NCBI GenBank assembly: GCA_903910745.1
Contig: CAIWAO010000078.1
Span: 1 to 40,256, forward strand
Source of the DNA: an uncultured Burkholderiales bacterium
GTDB taxonomy: Bacteria > Pseudomonadota > Gammaproteobacteria > Burkholderiales > Burkholderiaceae_C
Direction of reading: 5' to 3'
DNA length: 40,256 nucleotides
Position 1 is the stretch's first letter. The number at the start of each line of letters is the position of its first letter. A model generated the notes under the pieces. That model ran no database searches and was not told the origin of the DNA. It saw only the letters and a program-made list of their open reading frames with translations. Shown piece by piece: positions 27,773 to 36,235 of this stretch. Made by a program: the position numbers and the translations under genes.

Positions 27773-28660
27773 TTAATTGCTGGCTATTTTTCTCTCGGCC
27801 GGCGCACCTGGCACCCTTGACCACTCACTCCAACTGCCTGGGTATAAAGAGGTGTAGCCAAATCCAGCAATATGCATTGCAATTAAATTGGGTACTGCAC
27901 TGACGCCGCTACCGCATTGGTGCACTGCAGATTGAGGATCTTTATTGCCCAGTAATTCTTCAAACTCTTTTTTGAGTACTTCTTTGGTTTTGAAAAAACC
28001 ATCTGAGTTCAAATTGGAATTAAAGGGCCTGTTGAGTGCGCCGGGTATATGACCAGCAATTGGATCAAGGGGTTCAATTTCACCATTAAAGCGAGGTGTT
28101 GCACGCGCGTCAATCAATGAAACTGGCTTATCTAAGTTTGAGCTGAGTTTTGCCTTTAGCTCATCAATGCTTAACATTGGAACCAACGATTTTTTGAGTT
28201 CGAATTGACTTGCATTGGTAAAGGTAGGCTCGCCACTGCTCGATTGATTTGAAGATTTCAACCAAGCGTTCAAACATCCATCAAGTACTGCTACATTGTC
28301 ATGACCGCACCATTTAAGCATCCACCAAAGTCGCCCACAAAAATTGTTGCCTTGTCTGTCGTATACAACCACTTGCGATTCAGCGGTGACCCCCATCTTA
28401 GAGAGCCATTTAGCAAATATCTCTCGCTTGGGCAACGGGTGTCGACCACCGTTTATAGCGTCCTCTAGGTTGTGAGCTGATAAATGTTGATCTAGATTTG
28501 CGTACAAGGCACCTGGGATGTGACTGTCTTTGTACTGAGTTATGCCCTTTGTTGGGTCTGCCAGATCAAAGCTGCAATCAAAGATAATGAGGTTTTGAGA
28601 CAGGACCTTGTCTGATTGAAATGCTTTTAATTCAGCAACCGAAATAATAGTTTTATACAC
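27773..28660 (-). CDS. 3-mercaptopyruvate/thiosulfate sulfurtransferase (two-rhodanese protein)
   Basis: A 295-residue tandem rhodanese. The inactive N-terminal domain has DCSFDL and DSHIPGALYANLD, then VVVYDRQGNNFCGRLWWMLK. The C-terminal domain has LIDARATPRFNGE, AGHIPGALNRPF and the active loop QCGSGVSAVPN with Cys249. The CGSGV loop resembles mercaptopyruvate sulfurtransferase (SseA) rather than the CRKGV thiosulfate type. The frame is open to 28786, inside the Rieske gene. I choose GTG at 28660 because AGGG sits eight bases upstream and MYKTIIS matches the usual family start. ATG at 28729 is the alternative and would overlap the Rieske gene. It is downstream of the Rieske gene by 28 bases, probably co-transcribed. 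Confidence 0.88.
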   Translation of the reverse strand: MYKTIISVAELKAFQSDKVLSQNLIIFDCSFDLADPTKGITQYKDSHIPGALYANLDQHLSAHNLEDAINGGRHPLPKREIFAKWLSKMGVTAESQVVVYDRQGNNFCGRLWWMLKWCGHDNVAVLDGCLNAWLKSSNQSSSGEPTFTNASQFELKKSLVPMLSIDELKAKLSSNLDKPVSLIDARATPRFNGEIEPLDPIAGHIPGALNRPFNSNLNSDGFFKTKEVLKKEFEELLGNKDPQSAVHQCGSGVSAVPNLIAMHIAGFGYTSLYPGSWSEWSRVPGAPAERKIASN

Positions 28661-28688
28661 AGACGGGGCCCTGGTTGAATCTAGAAAA

Positions 28689-29861
28689 TTACTCTGAAGT
28701 GTCCTGCATTCTTTTACGGTACCACTCATGAAAGTGTTGCATTCCGTCTTCCATGGGGCTTTGGTAGGGACCCACTTCGTTGTCACCCCTCTCTAAGAGG
28801 GCGAGACGACCGGCGTCCATGCGCTCAGCGATTTCGTCGTCCTCAACACAAGTTTCCATATATGCTGCGCGCTGAGCTTGAACAAACTCTCGCTCAAAGG
28901 CCACGATTTCTTCTGGGTAATAGAACTCTACAGTGTTGAGAGTTTGTGTTGGACTAATGGGGTGAAGCGTTGAAACGGTAAGCACGTGCGGATACCACTC
29001 AACCATAATGTTGGGATAATAGGTTAGCCAAATTGCACCGTGTTCTGGAACTTTTCCGTCCCTATAGTTCATGAGTTGTTTTTGCCATTGCTGGTAAACG
29101 GGTGATCCTGCTTTACCAAGCCTGTTGGCAATGCCAACGGTTTGTACAGAATACTCATCCCCAAACTCCCACCTGAGGTCCTCGCAGGTTACGAAATTAC
29201 CTAGTCCCGGGTGGAATGGACCCACATGATAATCTTCTAGGTAGACCTCAATAAAAGTCTTCCAGTTGTAGTTGCATGTGTGCAGTTCTACGTGGTCAAG
29301 AGCATAACCTGTGAAATCTAGCGTTGAGCGAGGAGCCAAAGTCGAGAGGTCCTTTGTAATGTCTCGACCGTTATCCTCAAATAGTAAACCGTTCCACTCT
29401 TTAAGCTTATATCTATTTAAGTTTAAACAAGGGTCTTGAGCAAAATGTGGAGCCCCAACGAGTTCACCCGTTGTGGAGTAAGTCCAGCGGTGAAGGGGGC
29501 AAACAATGTGATCTGTAGAACCTCCACCAGATAAAACATTTTGGGTCGTGGTTTGTTGGCCTGATAAGCCAATATTTTGTTTTAAATTGCCCCGGCCTTT
29601 TAGGATAACGGCTTGTCTGTGACGGCAAACATTGGATAGCAGTTCAACACCGTTCTCGGTTCGAATAAGGACTCGGCCTTCCTTTTCTTTTTGGATGGCG
29701 TTGTAGTCCCCTATTTCAGGCACGGACAGAGCGTGACCGACGTAATTAGGCCCTTTGTTGAACAAAGTATCGATTTCACGCTTAAAAAGCGCTTCATCGG
29801 AGTAGCTAGAGACAGGAAGTTGACTAAACGCCTGCTGCAGTTGAAGACTTAAATCAGACAT
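28689..29861 (-). CDS. Rieske-type aromatic ring-hydroxylating oxygenase, alpha subunit
   Basis: A 390-residue oxygenase with an N-terminal Rieske 2Fe-2S domain and a C-terminal mononuclear iron domain. Rieske ligands are Cys79 and His81 (CRH), then Cys121 and His124 (CPLH). The iron site is in EVYLEDYHVGPFHPG with two His, plus a later acidic residue in the EDDEIAERMDAG area. The spacing His81-Cys121 is 39 residues against about 16 in ordinary family members, owing to a Gln/Thr/Ser/Gly-rich insert at about 93-117. No small subunit or dedicated reductase gene is adjacent. Conserved pairing with the sulfurtransferase suggests a housekeeping rather than a degradative role. Substrate unknown. 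Confidence 0.9.
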   Translation of the reverse strand: MSDLSLQLQQAFSQLPVSSYSDEALFKREIDTLFNKGPNYVGHALSVPEIGDYNAIQKEKEGRVLIRTENGVELLSNVCRHRQAVILKGRGNLKQNIGLSGQQTTTQNVLSGGGSTDHIVCPLHRWTYSTTGELVGAPHFAQDPCLNLNRYKLKEWNGLLFEDNGRDITKDLSTLAPRSTLDFTGYALDHVELHTCNYNWKTFIEVYLEDYHVGPFHPGLGNFVTCEDLRWEFGDEYSVQTVGIANRLGKAGSPVYQQWQKQLMNYRDGKVPEHGAIWLTYYPNIMVEWYPHVLTVSTLHPISPTQTLNTVEFYYPEEIVAFEREFVQAQRAAYMETCVEDDEIAERMDAGRLALLERGDNEVGPYQSPMEDGMQHFHEWYRKRMQDTSE

Positions 29862-30022
29862 GATTGACCTGACCTAAAGACTCCCCACAGGGAAGTAATA
29901 GAAGTTATAGGGAAAACCAGTTATTTCTGGCGGAAAACCATGATTCTACCCTGGCTACTACAATATTGGTGCATAAGCCGTCCTACAATTGTATTTTTTA
30001 CCAACACTTAGGTTCAAATAGC

Positions 30023-30277
30023 ATGCCAAAGGCGTCACCTCCAACAGCTGAAGAGGATTTTTCTGCTCCTCCTTCCAATTATGAAAGTGCTATGACGGAA
30101 ATAGAGGGCTTGGTTTCTCAAATGGAATCGGGACAGTTACCACTAGAAAAGTTATTGGTTTCTTACAAAAGAGGAGCAGTTTTGCTTAAATTTTGCCGCG
30201 AACAATTGAGCACTGTCGAAGATCAGATTAAAGTGCTTGAGGACGGTGATTTAAAACCTTGGAAAAATGCATTGTGA
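30023..30277 (+). CDS. xseB: Exodeoxyribonuclease VII small subunit
   Basis: An 84-residue small subunit of the ssDNA exonuclease VII. It has the family helices [26 protein letters not shown], seen in pieces [16 protein letters not shown] and [20 protein letters not shown], followed by [16 protein letters not shown] Ser/Pro-rich N terminus of about 18 residues precedes it. The frame extends to a TTG at 29966, but ATG at 30023 fits the family length. It is the first gene of xseB-ispA-dxs, and 161 bases separate it from the divergent Rieske gene. The large subunit gene xseA is not in the window. Confidence 0.93.
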   Translation: MPKASPPTAEEDFSAPPSNYESAMTEIEGLVSQMESGQLPLEKLLVSYKRGAVLLKFCREQLSTVEDQIKVLEDGDLKPWKNAL

Positions 30278-31200
30278 ACGTTACCCAGTCCTTTGATTTA
30301 GACGCTTGGAGTCAGCATTATCTAACTGAAATTGAGGCTTGCTTGGATAAATGGATTCCAGGCTCAGCGCCTGCGAATTTAACTGAGCCCATGAGATATG
30401 CAGTTTTAGGCGGTGGTAAACGTCTGAGATCCTTGCTTGTGATGGGGGCTTTTGAATCGGGCATCAACGACAGAAAATCAGAAGAGATTGAATGGCGGCG
30501 TGAGGCTGCCCTTAGGGTGGCTACTGCCATAGAGTTAATACATGCTTATTCACTCGTGCATGATGATATGCCTTGTATGGATAATGACGTAATGAGAAGG
30601 GGAAAACCAACCGTTCACGTGAAGTTTGGAGAGGCTGTTGCTTTGCTGACTGGGGACACACTTCAAGCCTTGGCTTTTGAGGTGTTAACACCTGACAATT
30701 CACAAATACCAGAGACTTTGCAAGCTAAACTTTGTGCATTAATAGCGCGTGCTGCGGGGCACAACGGAATGGCTGGTGGCCAAGCTATCGATTTGAGCAG
30801 CGTTGGGGTATCCTTAGATGAGCACCAACTTAGCCAAATGCACAAACTTAAAACGGGTGCATTGCTAGAGGCAAGTGTTATTGCAGGAGCCATATGTGCA
30901 GGTGTAAAACAAGAAGATTTGGAACAACTAAAAATCTTTGGAAGTTCACTTGGTCTTGCGTTTCAAGTAATTGATGATGTTTTAGACGTTACTGCCGACT
31001 CAACTGTGCTGGGAAAAACATCTGGCAAGGACGCACAAAGTGGTAAACCAACCTATGTTTCTCTTATGGGGCTTGACGCGGCAAAGCACAAAGCTGATGT
31101 GTTAATCATTCAGGCCAACCAAGCACTGTTGTCTAGTGATTTATCTCAAAGTGATGCACTAGCTGCGATTGCGCTAAAAGTTGTCAACCGCAAATACTAA
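30274..31200 (+). CDS. ispA: Polyprenyl synthetase (farnesyl diphosphate synthase)
   Basis: A 308-residue trans-prenyltransferase condensing IPP and DMAPP to geranyl and farnesyl diphosphate. The first Asp-rich motif is [17 protein letters not shown] (about 95-110), the second is [11 protein letters not shown] (about 233-243), and the N-terminal substrate loop is GGGKRLR. The start given is GTG at 30274, whose GTGA overlaps the xseB stop by four bases, a classic coupling arrangement. TTG at 30259 would add five residues. It lies between xseB and dxs, which supplies its substrates. Confidence 0.94.
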   Translation: MNVTQSFDLDAWSQHYLTEIEACLDKWIPGSAPANLTEPMRYAVLGGGKRLRSLLVMGAFESGINDRKSEEIEWRREAALRVATAIELIHAYSLVHDDMPCMDNDVMRRGKPTVHVKFGEAVALLTGDTLQALAFEVLTPDNSQIPETLQAKLCALIARAAGHNGMAGGQAIDLSSVGVSLDEHQLSQMHKLKTGALLEASVIAGAICAGVKQEDLEQLKIFGSSLGLAFQVIDDVLDVTADSTVLGKTSGKDAQSGKPTYVSLMGLDAAKHKADVLIIQANQALLSSDLSQSDALAAIALKVVNRKY

Positions 31201-31224
31201 AAGAATTCACAAGAATATTTATTA

Positions 31225-33087
31225 ATGTTAGATCAGATTAAATCCCCCGCAGATCTTAGGCGCTTGTCCAAAGACCAATTAAAACCTCTTGCTAAAGAGT
31301 TGAGAGAGTTTGTGATTCAAAGTGTTTCCCAAACGGGTGGACATCTCAGCTCAAACCTTGGTACTGTTGAGTTAACAATTGCATTGCACTACGTTTTTAA
31401 CACTCCAGAGGATCGTTTGGTCTGGGATGTGGGTCATCAGACGTATCCTCACAAAATACTAACGGGTAGAAAAGACAAGATGGCGACATTGCGTCAATTA
31501 GGCGGGATTAGTGGTTTCCCAATGCGAAGCGAGAGTGAATATGACGCGTTTGGAACTGCACACTCTTCAACAAGTATCTCCGCCGCGTTGGGGATGGCAC
31601 TTGGCGCTAAAGAACAGGGGCTGCAAAGGTCATCAGTTGCCATAATTGGGGACGGCGCGATGAGCGCTGGAATGGCATTTGAAGCCTTGAATAACGCTGG
31701 CATTGCTGAGTGCAACATACTGGTTATTTTGAACGACAACGACATGTCTATTAGCCCACCTGTGGGTGCCTTGAATAGATATTTGGCTCAACTGATGAGC
31801 GGCCGGTTTTATGCAAGTGCAAAAGAGGCGGGCAAACAAATTTTAAAAGGCGCACCACCACTGTTTGAATTGGCTAAGCGTTTTGAAGAACAAGCCAAGG
31901 GGCTGGTTGTACCCGCAACCCTTTTTGAGAAATTCGGATTCAACTACATCGGTCCTATTGATGGTCACGACCTGGATTCACTTATACCTACTTTAGAGAA
32001 TATTAAGAATCTAAAGGGACCTCAGTTCTTACACGTTGTCACGCGTAAGGGGCAAGGCTATAAATTAGCTGAAAACGATCCAGTCAAATATCATGGCCCT
32101 GGAAAGTTCGATCCCTCGATAGGTATAGTTGCCCCTTCAGTGGCACCCAAACTAACGTTCAGTCAGGTCTTTGGTAGATGGCTATGCGATATGGCTGATA
32201 GTGATAAACGCCTGGTCGGAATTACACCTGCGATGCGAGAAGGTTCGGGTATGGTGGAGTTTGAGCAAAAGTTTCCCTCGCGTTATTTTGATGTGGGTAT
32301 TGCAGAGCAACATGCACTTACATTTGCAGCGGGGCTGGCTTGTGAGGGTATGAGACCCGTGGTAGCTATTTATTCGACATTTTTGCAAAGAGCCTATGAT
32401 CAGCTTATTCATGATGTTGCTTTGCAAAAGTTGCCTTTGGTTTTGGCATTAGATAGAGCGGGAATTGTGGGGGCAGATGGGGCAACTCATGCCGGAGTTT
32501 TTGATATTCCCTTTTTAAGATGTATCCCAAATGTGAGTGTCGCTTGTCCTGCAGATGAGTCAGAGTGTTACAAACTCTTGTCTACCGCCTTTGCTCAGGA
32601 TCACTGCGTAGCGGTCAGGTACCCCAGGGGGTCAGGAGTAGGAACACCTCTTGGCTCAGTTCATGAATTGTTGCCATTTGGCAAAGGCGAGGTGCGCAGA
32701 CTTACCACGAAAGACAAAGCTGAAAAGTCTAGGATTGCAATCCTAGCGTTTGGTACGCTTTTATATCCTTCATTGGCAGTGGGTGAAAAATTAGATACGA
32801 CTGTTGTAAACATGCGGTGGGCTAAACCACTTGATGTTGAGTTGCTGCTAGAGATCGCTCGTTCACACACTGCAGTTGTAACTGTAGAGGAGGGGGCATT
32901 AATGGGGGGCGCGGGAAGTGCGGTTTTAGAGGCCCTTCAAGACGCAAATATAAATATTCCAGTACTGCGTCTGGGTGTGGCTGATGAATTCACGGTACAC
33001 GGGGATCCAGCAAAAATACTCTCCCTTCTAGGGCTTGATGCTGAAGGCATAGAGAAGTCGATTTGTGATCGATTTGAATTGGTCTAA
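31225..33087 (+). CDS. dxs: 1-deoxy-D-xylulose-5-phosphate synthase
   Basis: A 620-residue thiamine diphosphate enzyme, the first step of the MEP isoprenoid pathway, joining pyruvate and glyceraldehyde 3-phosphate. Motifs are [15 protein letters not shown] (about 37-51), [12 protein letters not shown], the ThDP/Mg motif [18 protein letters not shown] then NDND, and GPIDGHD. The catalytic Glu is in [17 protein letters not shown], and [15 protein letters not shown] follows. The length is normal. It is 24 bases after ispA in the same unit. The thiamine cofactor links it to the ThiD-type kinase at 36236. Confidence 0.97.
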   Translation: MLDQIKSPADLRRLSKDQLKPLAKELREFVIQSVSQTGGHLSSNLGTVELTIALHYVFNTPEDRLVWDVGHQTYPHKILTGRKDKMATLRQLGGISGFPMRSESEYDAFGTAHSSTSISAALGMALGAKEQGLQRSSVAIIGDGAMSAGMAFEALNNAGIAECNILVILNDNDMSISPPVGALNRYLAQLMSGRFYASAKEAGKQILKGAPPLFELAKRFEEQAKGLVVPATLFEKFGFNYIGPIDGHDLDSLIPTLENIKNLKGPQFLHVVTRKGQGYKLAENDPVKYHGPGKFDPSIGIVAPSVAPKLTFSQVFGRWLCDMADSDKRLVGITPAMREGSGMVEFEQKFPSRYFDVGIAEQHALTFAAGLACEGMRPVVAIYSTFLQRAYDQLIHDVALQKLPLVLALDRAGIVGADGATHAGVFDIPFLRCIPNVSVACPADESECYKLLSTAFAQDHCVAVRYPRGSGVGTPLGSVHELLPFGKGEVRRLTTKDKAEKSRIAILAFGTLLYPSLAVGEKLDTTVVNMRWAKPLDVELLLEIARSHTAVVTVEEGALMGGAGSAVLEALQDANINIPVLRLGVADEFTVHGDPAKILSLLGLDAEGIEKSICDRFELV

Positions 33088-33111
33088 AAAGTTAAACTAA
33101 AACCAAATAAT

Positions 33112-34092
33112 TTAGCGTTTAAGCATGGCTTTGAAGTCATCTGTTGAAAATGATGAAGTGGGTGCTACTTTTACTTTGGGCGCGACTTTAAATGCGTGAC
33201 CGTAAATAATTTCAAATGTAAGAGGCAGGGTTGGACCAGAACTTGAGTCTCGGTTGGTATTTAGAGTCAATAAATTTGTCTTTAAAGACTCCAACCATTT
33301 CCTGCCTCTTAGGTTAGCAAATCTTTTTGAGTGAAAGTTTTTACCCAGAGTTCTCAACTCCTTAATCAGGGCTTCTGGCGATGTGTAGGTGAGTGTGATT
33401 CGCTCCATATCCATGACTGGGTCTGAAAAGCCAGCTTCAACCAGCATATCTCCCCAGTCATGCATATCGGTGAAGTGGTGTGAAGGCTCAGGCCAACCCA
33501 ACCTTTCATACAAACTTCTGAGCTCCTTGGTGGTATCTGGTCCAAGGCAACTAAACATCACCCATCCACCTACTTCTAGTGATTTGTGCCATTCTTTGAT
33601 AAGCTCCACGGGATTGGGCACCAAATGCAATAACATGTTTGCCCAAATGAGATTAACTTTTAGCGGGGGGGGGTTGGCATCATTCGCATGAGTGTTTAGT
33701 GGATTGATGATGAAATTTTGTTTCCCCCGCCTTGATATTTTTAAATCTTTGACAACAGATAATAGTCCTTTGATCCCCCCGAACTCCATTAACCCGGCTA
33801 GCCAAGACCGACTGAGTTGTGCTCTAGCGTCTTTTAGTCTCTCTTCGTTATGCTCCAAGATAGTGAAGTTTGCACTGGGGTAGATCCTTTGAAGATTCAA
33901 ATGACCTTTGAGACCGCCGTTCAATGGCTCCCAATCTATCAAAGAGGCGGGTTTCTCTTTAAACCACTCAAGCCTTTGGCACATTCGGTTGGATACCTCT
34001 TCATGTAGCCATATAGGTTGCTTTGAGTTTAGAGTTGTCTTAAAGCTTTCAAGTGCAACTGGGTCTAAGGTAGGCGGAGATTTAGCGGTCAT
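33112..34092 (-). CDS. SAM-dependent methyltransferase, BioC-like
   Basis: A 326-residue class I methyltransferase resembling malonyl-ACP O-methyltransferase BioC, which starts biotin synthesis by capping malonyl-ACP. The SAM motif I region is LIDWEPLNGGLKGHL, modified from the classical DxGxGxG but in the form I associate with Burkholderiales BioC-like proteins. It is followed by NLIWANMLLHLVPNPVELIKEWHKSLEVGG, MFSCLGPDTTKELR, DMHDWGDMLVEAGFSDPVMD and FEIIYGHAFK, which all fit the BioC family. No other bio genes are in the window, so the symbol is left empty. It is divergent from trmL with a 101-base spacer. Confidence 0.83.
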   Translation of the reverse strand: MTAKSPPTLDPVALESFKTTLNSKQPIWLHEEVSNRMCQRLEWFKEKPASLIDWEPLNGGLKGHLNLQRIYPSANFTILEHNEERLKDARAQLSRSWLAGLMEFGGIKGLLSVVKDLKISRRGKQNFIINPLNTHANDANPPPLKVNLIWANMLLHLVPNPVELIKEWHKSLEVGGWVMFSCLGPDTTKELRSLYERLGWPEPSHHFTDMHDWGDMLVEAGFSDPVMDMERITLTYTSPEALIKELRTLGKNFHSKRFANLRGRKWLESLKTNLLTLNTNRDSSSGPTLPLTFEIIYGHAFKVAPKVKVAPTSSFSTDDFKAMLKR

Positions 34093-34193
34093 TTAGAAGA
34101 AATGGCTCTAATAAAAATATGAGCGAAGGTAATATAAACTCTATTGTAAGATGTGAGTAAGTGACTTGTCCCTTTAAGGCTATGTGTTGAAAA

Positions 34194-34676
34194 ATGTTTA
34201 ATATTGTTTTAGTGAATCCTGAGATCCCCCCCAACACAGGCAACGTCATCAGGTTATGTGCAAATACAGGTAGCAAGTTGCATTTGATTGAGCCCCTTGG
34301 CTTTCACATGACTGATCCTTTGATGAAGCGAGCGGGGCTAGATTATCACGAGTATGCAGATGTAAAGAGATACAGGAATTGGGATTTTTTCTTGGATGGG
34401 GCGGCACCTAATTTAAAGAGATGCTTTGCACTAACAACCAAGGGTCAAAAGGGCGCTTTTGATGTTCAGTTTCAAATGGGGGATTGGTTTTTCTTTGGCT
34501 CTGAAACGCAGGGGTTACCCATTGCAATAAGGGAGTCTTTGCCCGTTGATCAAAGACTTTTGTTGCCCATGTTAGAGGGGCAACGCAGCTTGAACCTGTC
34601 TAATTCGGTGGCAATTTTGATTTATGAGGCGTGGAGGCAAAATGGATTCTCCAAGCTGCCTGAAAGTCCGGTCTAG
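34194..34676 (+). CDS. trmL: tRNA (cytidine/uridine-2'-O-)-methyltransferase TrmL
   Basis: A 160-residue SPOUT methyltransferase modifying the wobble ribose of tRNA-Leu isoacceptors. Motifs are MFNIVLVNPEIPPNTGNVIRLCANTG split as NIVLVNPEIPPNTGNVIRL, then MKRAGLDYHEY, FFGSETQGLP, and the knot RSLNLSNSVAILIYEAWRQ. The length matches a stand-alone SPOUT domain. It is monocistronic as far as seen, and converges on the MaoC gene across an inverted repeat at 34701-34726. Confidence 0.95.
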   Translation: MFNIVLVNPEIPPNTGNVIRLCANTGSKLHLIEPLGFHMTDPLMKRAGLDYHEYADVKRYRNWDFFLDGAAPNLKRCFALTTKGQKGAFDVQFQMGDWFFFGSETQGLPIAIRESLPVDQRLLLPMLEGQRSLNLSNSVAILIYEAWRQNGFSKLPESPV

Positions 34677-34700
34677 GACGCCAAAATTTGCTGTTAGCCA

Positions 34701-34726
34701 ATGGGCGAATTCAAGAATTCACCCAT
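34701..34726. repeat. Inverted repeat between convergent trmL and MaoC genes
   Basis: ATGGGCGAATTC (34701-34712) and GAATTCACCCAT (34715-34726) form a 12-bp stem with one C/A mismatch and a two-base centre. It begins 24 bases after the trmL stop and touches the last base of the MaoC stop. No T-run follows on either strand. Confidence 0.65.
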
Positions 34727-35199
34727 CAATAGTATCTACGAGTAATAGATTCGGCAATACAAACTGGCTTTACCTCACCATCTTGTTCTATGGTGACTTT
34801 CCAGATCATTTGAAAACCTATTTCTTTTGCACTTTCAGGCTGTGTTAGGGGTTCAACATCTAGCAATTGAAAACGGCCCCTAATTTTTGCATTCACGGGG
34901 ACAGTCTTTGTAAATCTAACTTTATTAAGTCCGTAATTGATTGCCATCCCGGTTGCAGAAAAAGACAGGGCAGAGCTGATCATTTGCGGGATCATGGAGA
35001 GTGTTAAAAATCCATGGGCAATTGTGGTTTTAAAAGGCCCATTTGCGGCCTTAACGGGATCAACATGGATCCACTGATGATCCCCGGTTGCATGTGCGAA
35101 TTGATCAATCCTTTCTTGAGTCACAACGATCCAGTCGCTAACTGATACTTCCTCATTCAATGAGGCTCTCAATTCTTCAAGGGATTGAAAATTTTTCAT
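34726..35199 (-). CDS. MaoC-like (R)-specific enoyl-CoA hydratase/dehydratase
   Basis: A 157-residue single hot-dog fold protein. The hydratase 2 motif is seen in QFAHATGDHQWIHVDP with the catalytic Asp-x-x-x-x-His arrangement (Asp near 57, His near 62), and TIAHGFLTLSMIP follows. Similar proteins hydrate 2-enoyl-CoA to (R)-3-hydroxyacyl-CoA, feeding polyhydroxyalkanoate or fatty-acid metabolism. It lies 49 bases downstream of the nitroreductase gene on the same strand and may be co-transcribed with it. The acyl substrate cannot be told. Confidence 0.88.
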   Translation of the reverse strand: MKNFQSLEELRASLNEEVSVSDWIVVTQERIDQFAHATGDHQWIHVDPVKAANGPFKTTIAHGFLTLSMIPQMISSALSFSATGMAINYGLNKVRFTKTVPVNAKIRGRFQLLDVEPLTQPESAKEIGFQMIWKVTIEQDGEVKPVCIAESITRRYY

Positions 35200-35248
35200 T
35201 GCAAAAAAATCGTTGTGTTAATTAAAAGACCTATCAGTTCGAGAACAA

Positions 35249-35836
35249 TTAAAGTACTGTGCAAGCCTCTTCAAAACTTAGTCTTGGGTTGCGTGGGAAG
35301 ATTTTGGTTGTGTCTGCGTAGCCCAGATTTAGGATAAAGTCGACTTTGCACTTGCCGTCAGCAAAAAATTCTGCATTAACCTTTGCTGCGTCAAATCCGC
35401 TCATAGGTCCGCAGTCCAGTCCGAGTGCTCGTGCTGCGATGATAAAGTATGCTCCGCTAAGTGTTGTATTCCTAGTCGCTGTTGCTTGGGCTAAACCTGC
35501 GTTTCCACTAAATAGCTCCTTTGCATCAGGTTTGTTAGGAAAGGTTTTAGGTAAGTGCTCGTAAAAGTGAGAGTCAGAAGCAACGATCACGATGGCTGGA
35601 GCTGATTTAGTTTTATCTACGTTACCAGGACTCATGGCGGGAATAATTCTCTCCTTTGCGCTTGCAGAGGTCAGAATAATGTACCTTGCAGGTTGAGTAT
35701 TCATGGAGGTTGGACCAAACTTGGCCAAGTCATAAACTTCTCGTAGCAAAGACTCAGGAACGGGTTTATCAATAAATCCATTGGATGATCGGGCATTGAG
35801 GAACAGTTGTTCTAGAGATTTGGAGTCGATACGCAT
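35249..35836 (-). CDS. Malonic semialdehyde reductase/nitroreductase (RutE/HadB family)
   Basis: A 195-residue FMN-dependent nitroreductase-fold protein of the RutE/YdfG-partner group. It has LFLNARSSNGFIDKPVPESLLREVYDLAKFGPTSMNTQPAR, seen as SSNGFIDKPV, FGPTSMNTQPARYI, then GLDCGPMSGFD and DFILNLGYAD with the FMN-binding C-terminal FPRNPRLSFEEA. RutE reduces malonic semialdehyde from uracil breakdown, but no other rut genes are present, so a general aldehyde or nitro reduction role is equally possible. AAGGA sits before the ATG. The 160-base upstream spacer to rubredoxin shows only an AT-rich stem CAATAAT/ATTATTG (35904-35925). Confidence 0.88.
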   Translation of the reverse strand: MRIDSKSLEQLFLNARSSNGFIDKPVPESLLREVYDLAKFGPTSMNTQPARYIILTSASAKERIIPAMSPGNVDKTKSAPAIVIVASDSHFYEHLPKTFPNKPDAKELFSGNAGLAQATATRNTTLSGAYFIIAARALGLDCGPMSGFDAAKVNAEFFADGKCKVDFILNLGYADTTKIFPRNPRLSFEEACTVL

Positions 35837-35996
35837 TGTTTATCCTTTGAAATAAGGGTTATCAGAGAGTTAAAAAGGTTATTTTAGAAAAAGAAAATTG
35901 GGGCAATAATGTGACTTTATTATTGGCAGGCTAGTATCTGAGGAAATTAAAGTTACAAAAAGATGTCAATTTGAACTTCATTAAAAAAGATTAACC

Positions 35997-36164
35997 CTAA
36001 AACTGTACCATCTCAAAGTCCTCTTTTCTTGCACCGCATTCGGGGCAAGTCCAGTTCATGGGAACTTGCTCCCAAGGGGTGCCAGGAGCAATGCCGTGAT
36101 CTGGCGCACCCACTGATTCATCATAAATCCATCCACAAATTAAACACATCCAGGTTTTAGTCAA
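35997..36164 (-). CDS. Rubredoxin
   Basis: A 55-residue one-iron electron carrier. The iron ligands are two CxxC-type pairs: MCLICGWIYDE (Cys7, Cys10) and WTCPECGARKEDFEMVQ (Cys40, Cys43). The start is TTG at 36164, giving MTKTWMCLICGW; GGGAAG lies just upstream. The open frame continues to 36233, but those residues are unlike rubredoxin and overlap the thiD start. It is divergent from the ThiD-type kinase by 71 bases, a neighbourhood conserved in Burkholderiales. Its redox partner is not known here; a role with alkane hydroxylase is not supported by neighbours. Confidence 0.93.
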   Translation of the reverse strand: MTKTWMCLICGWIYDESVGAPDHGIAPGTPWEQVPMNWTCPECGARKEDFEMVQF

Positions 36165-36235
36165 GATTTTCTTCCCAAAAATACGGCACAATTCCCAATT
36201 AGGGCTCAAATGAACGCCCATTGTATCTACCAATT

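Noticed and set aside
35997-36233. Longer rubredoxin with a 23-residue N-terminal extension
   Set aside because: The extra residues are unlike rubredoxin and would overlap the divergent kinase gene; the TTG at 36164 with GGGAAG explains the usual 55-residue form.
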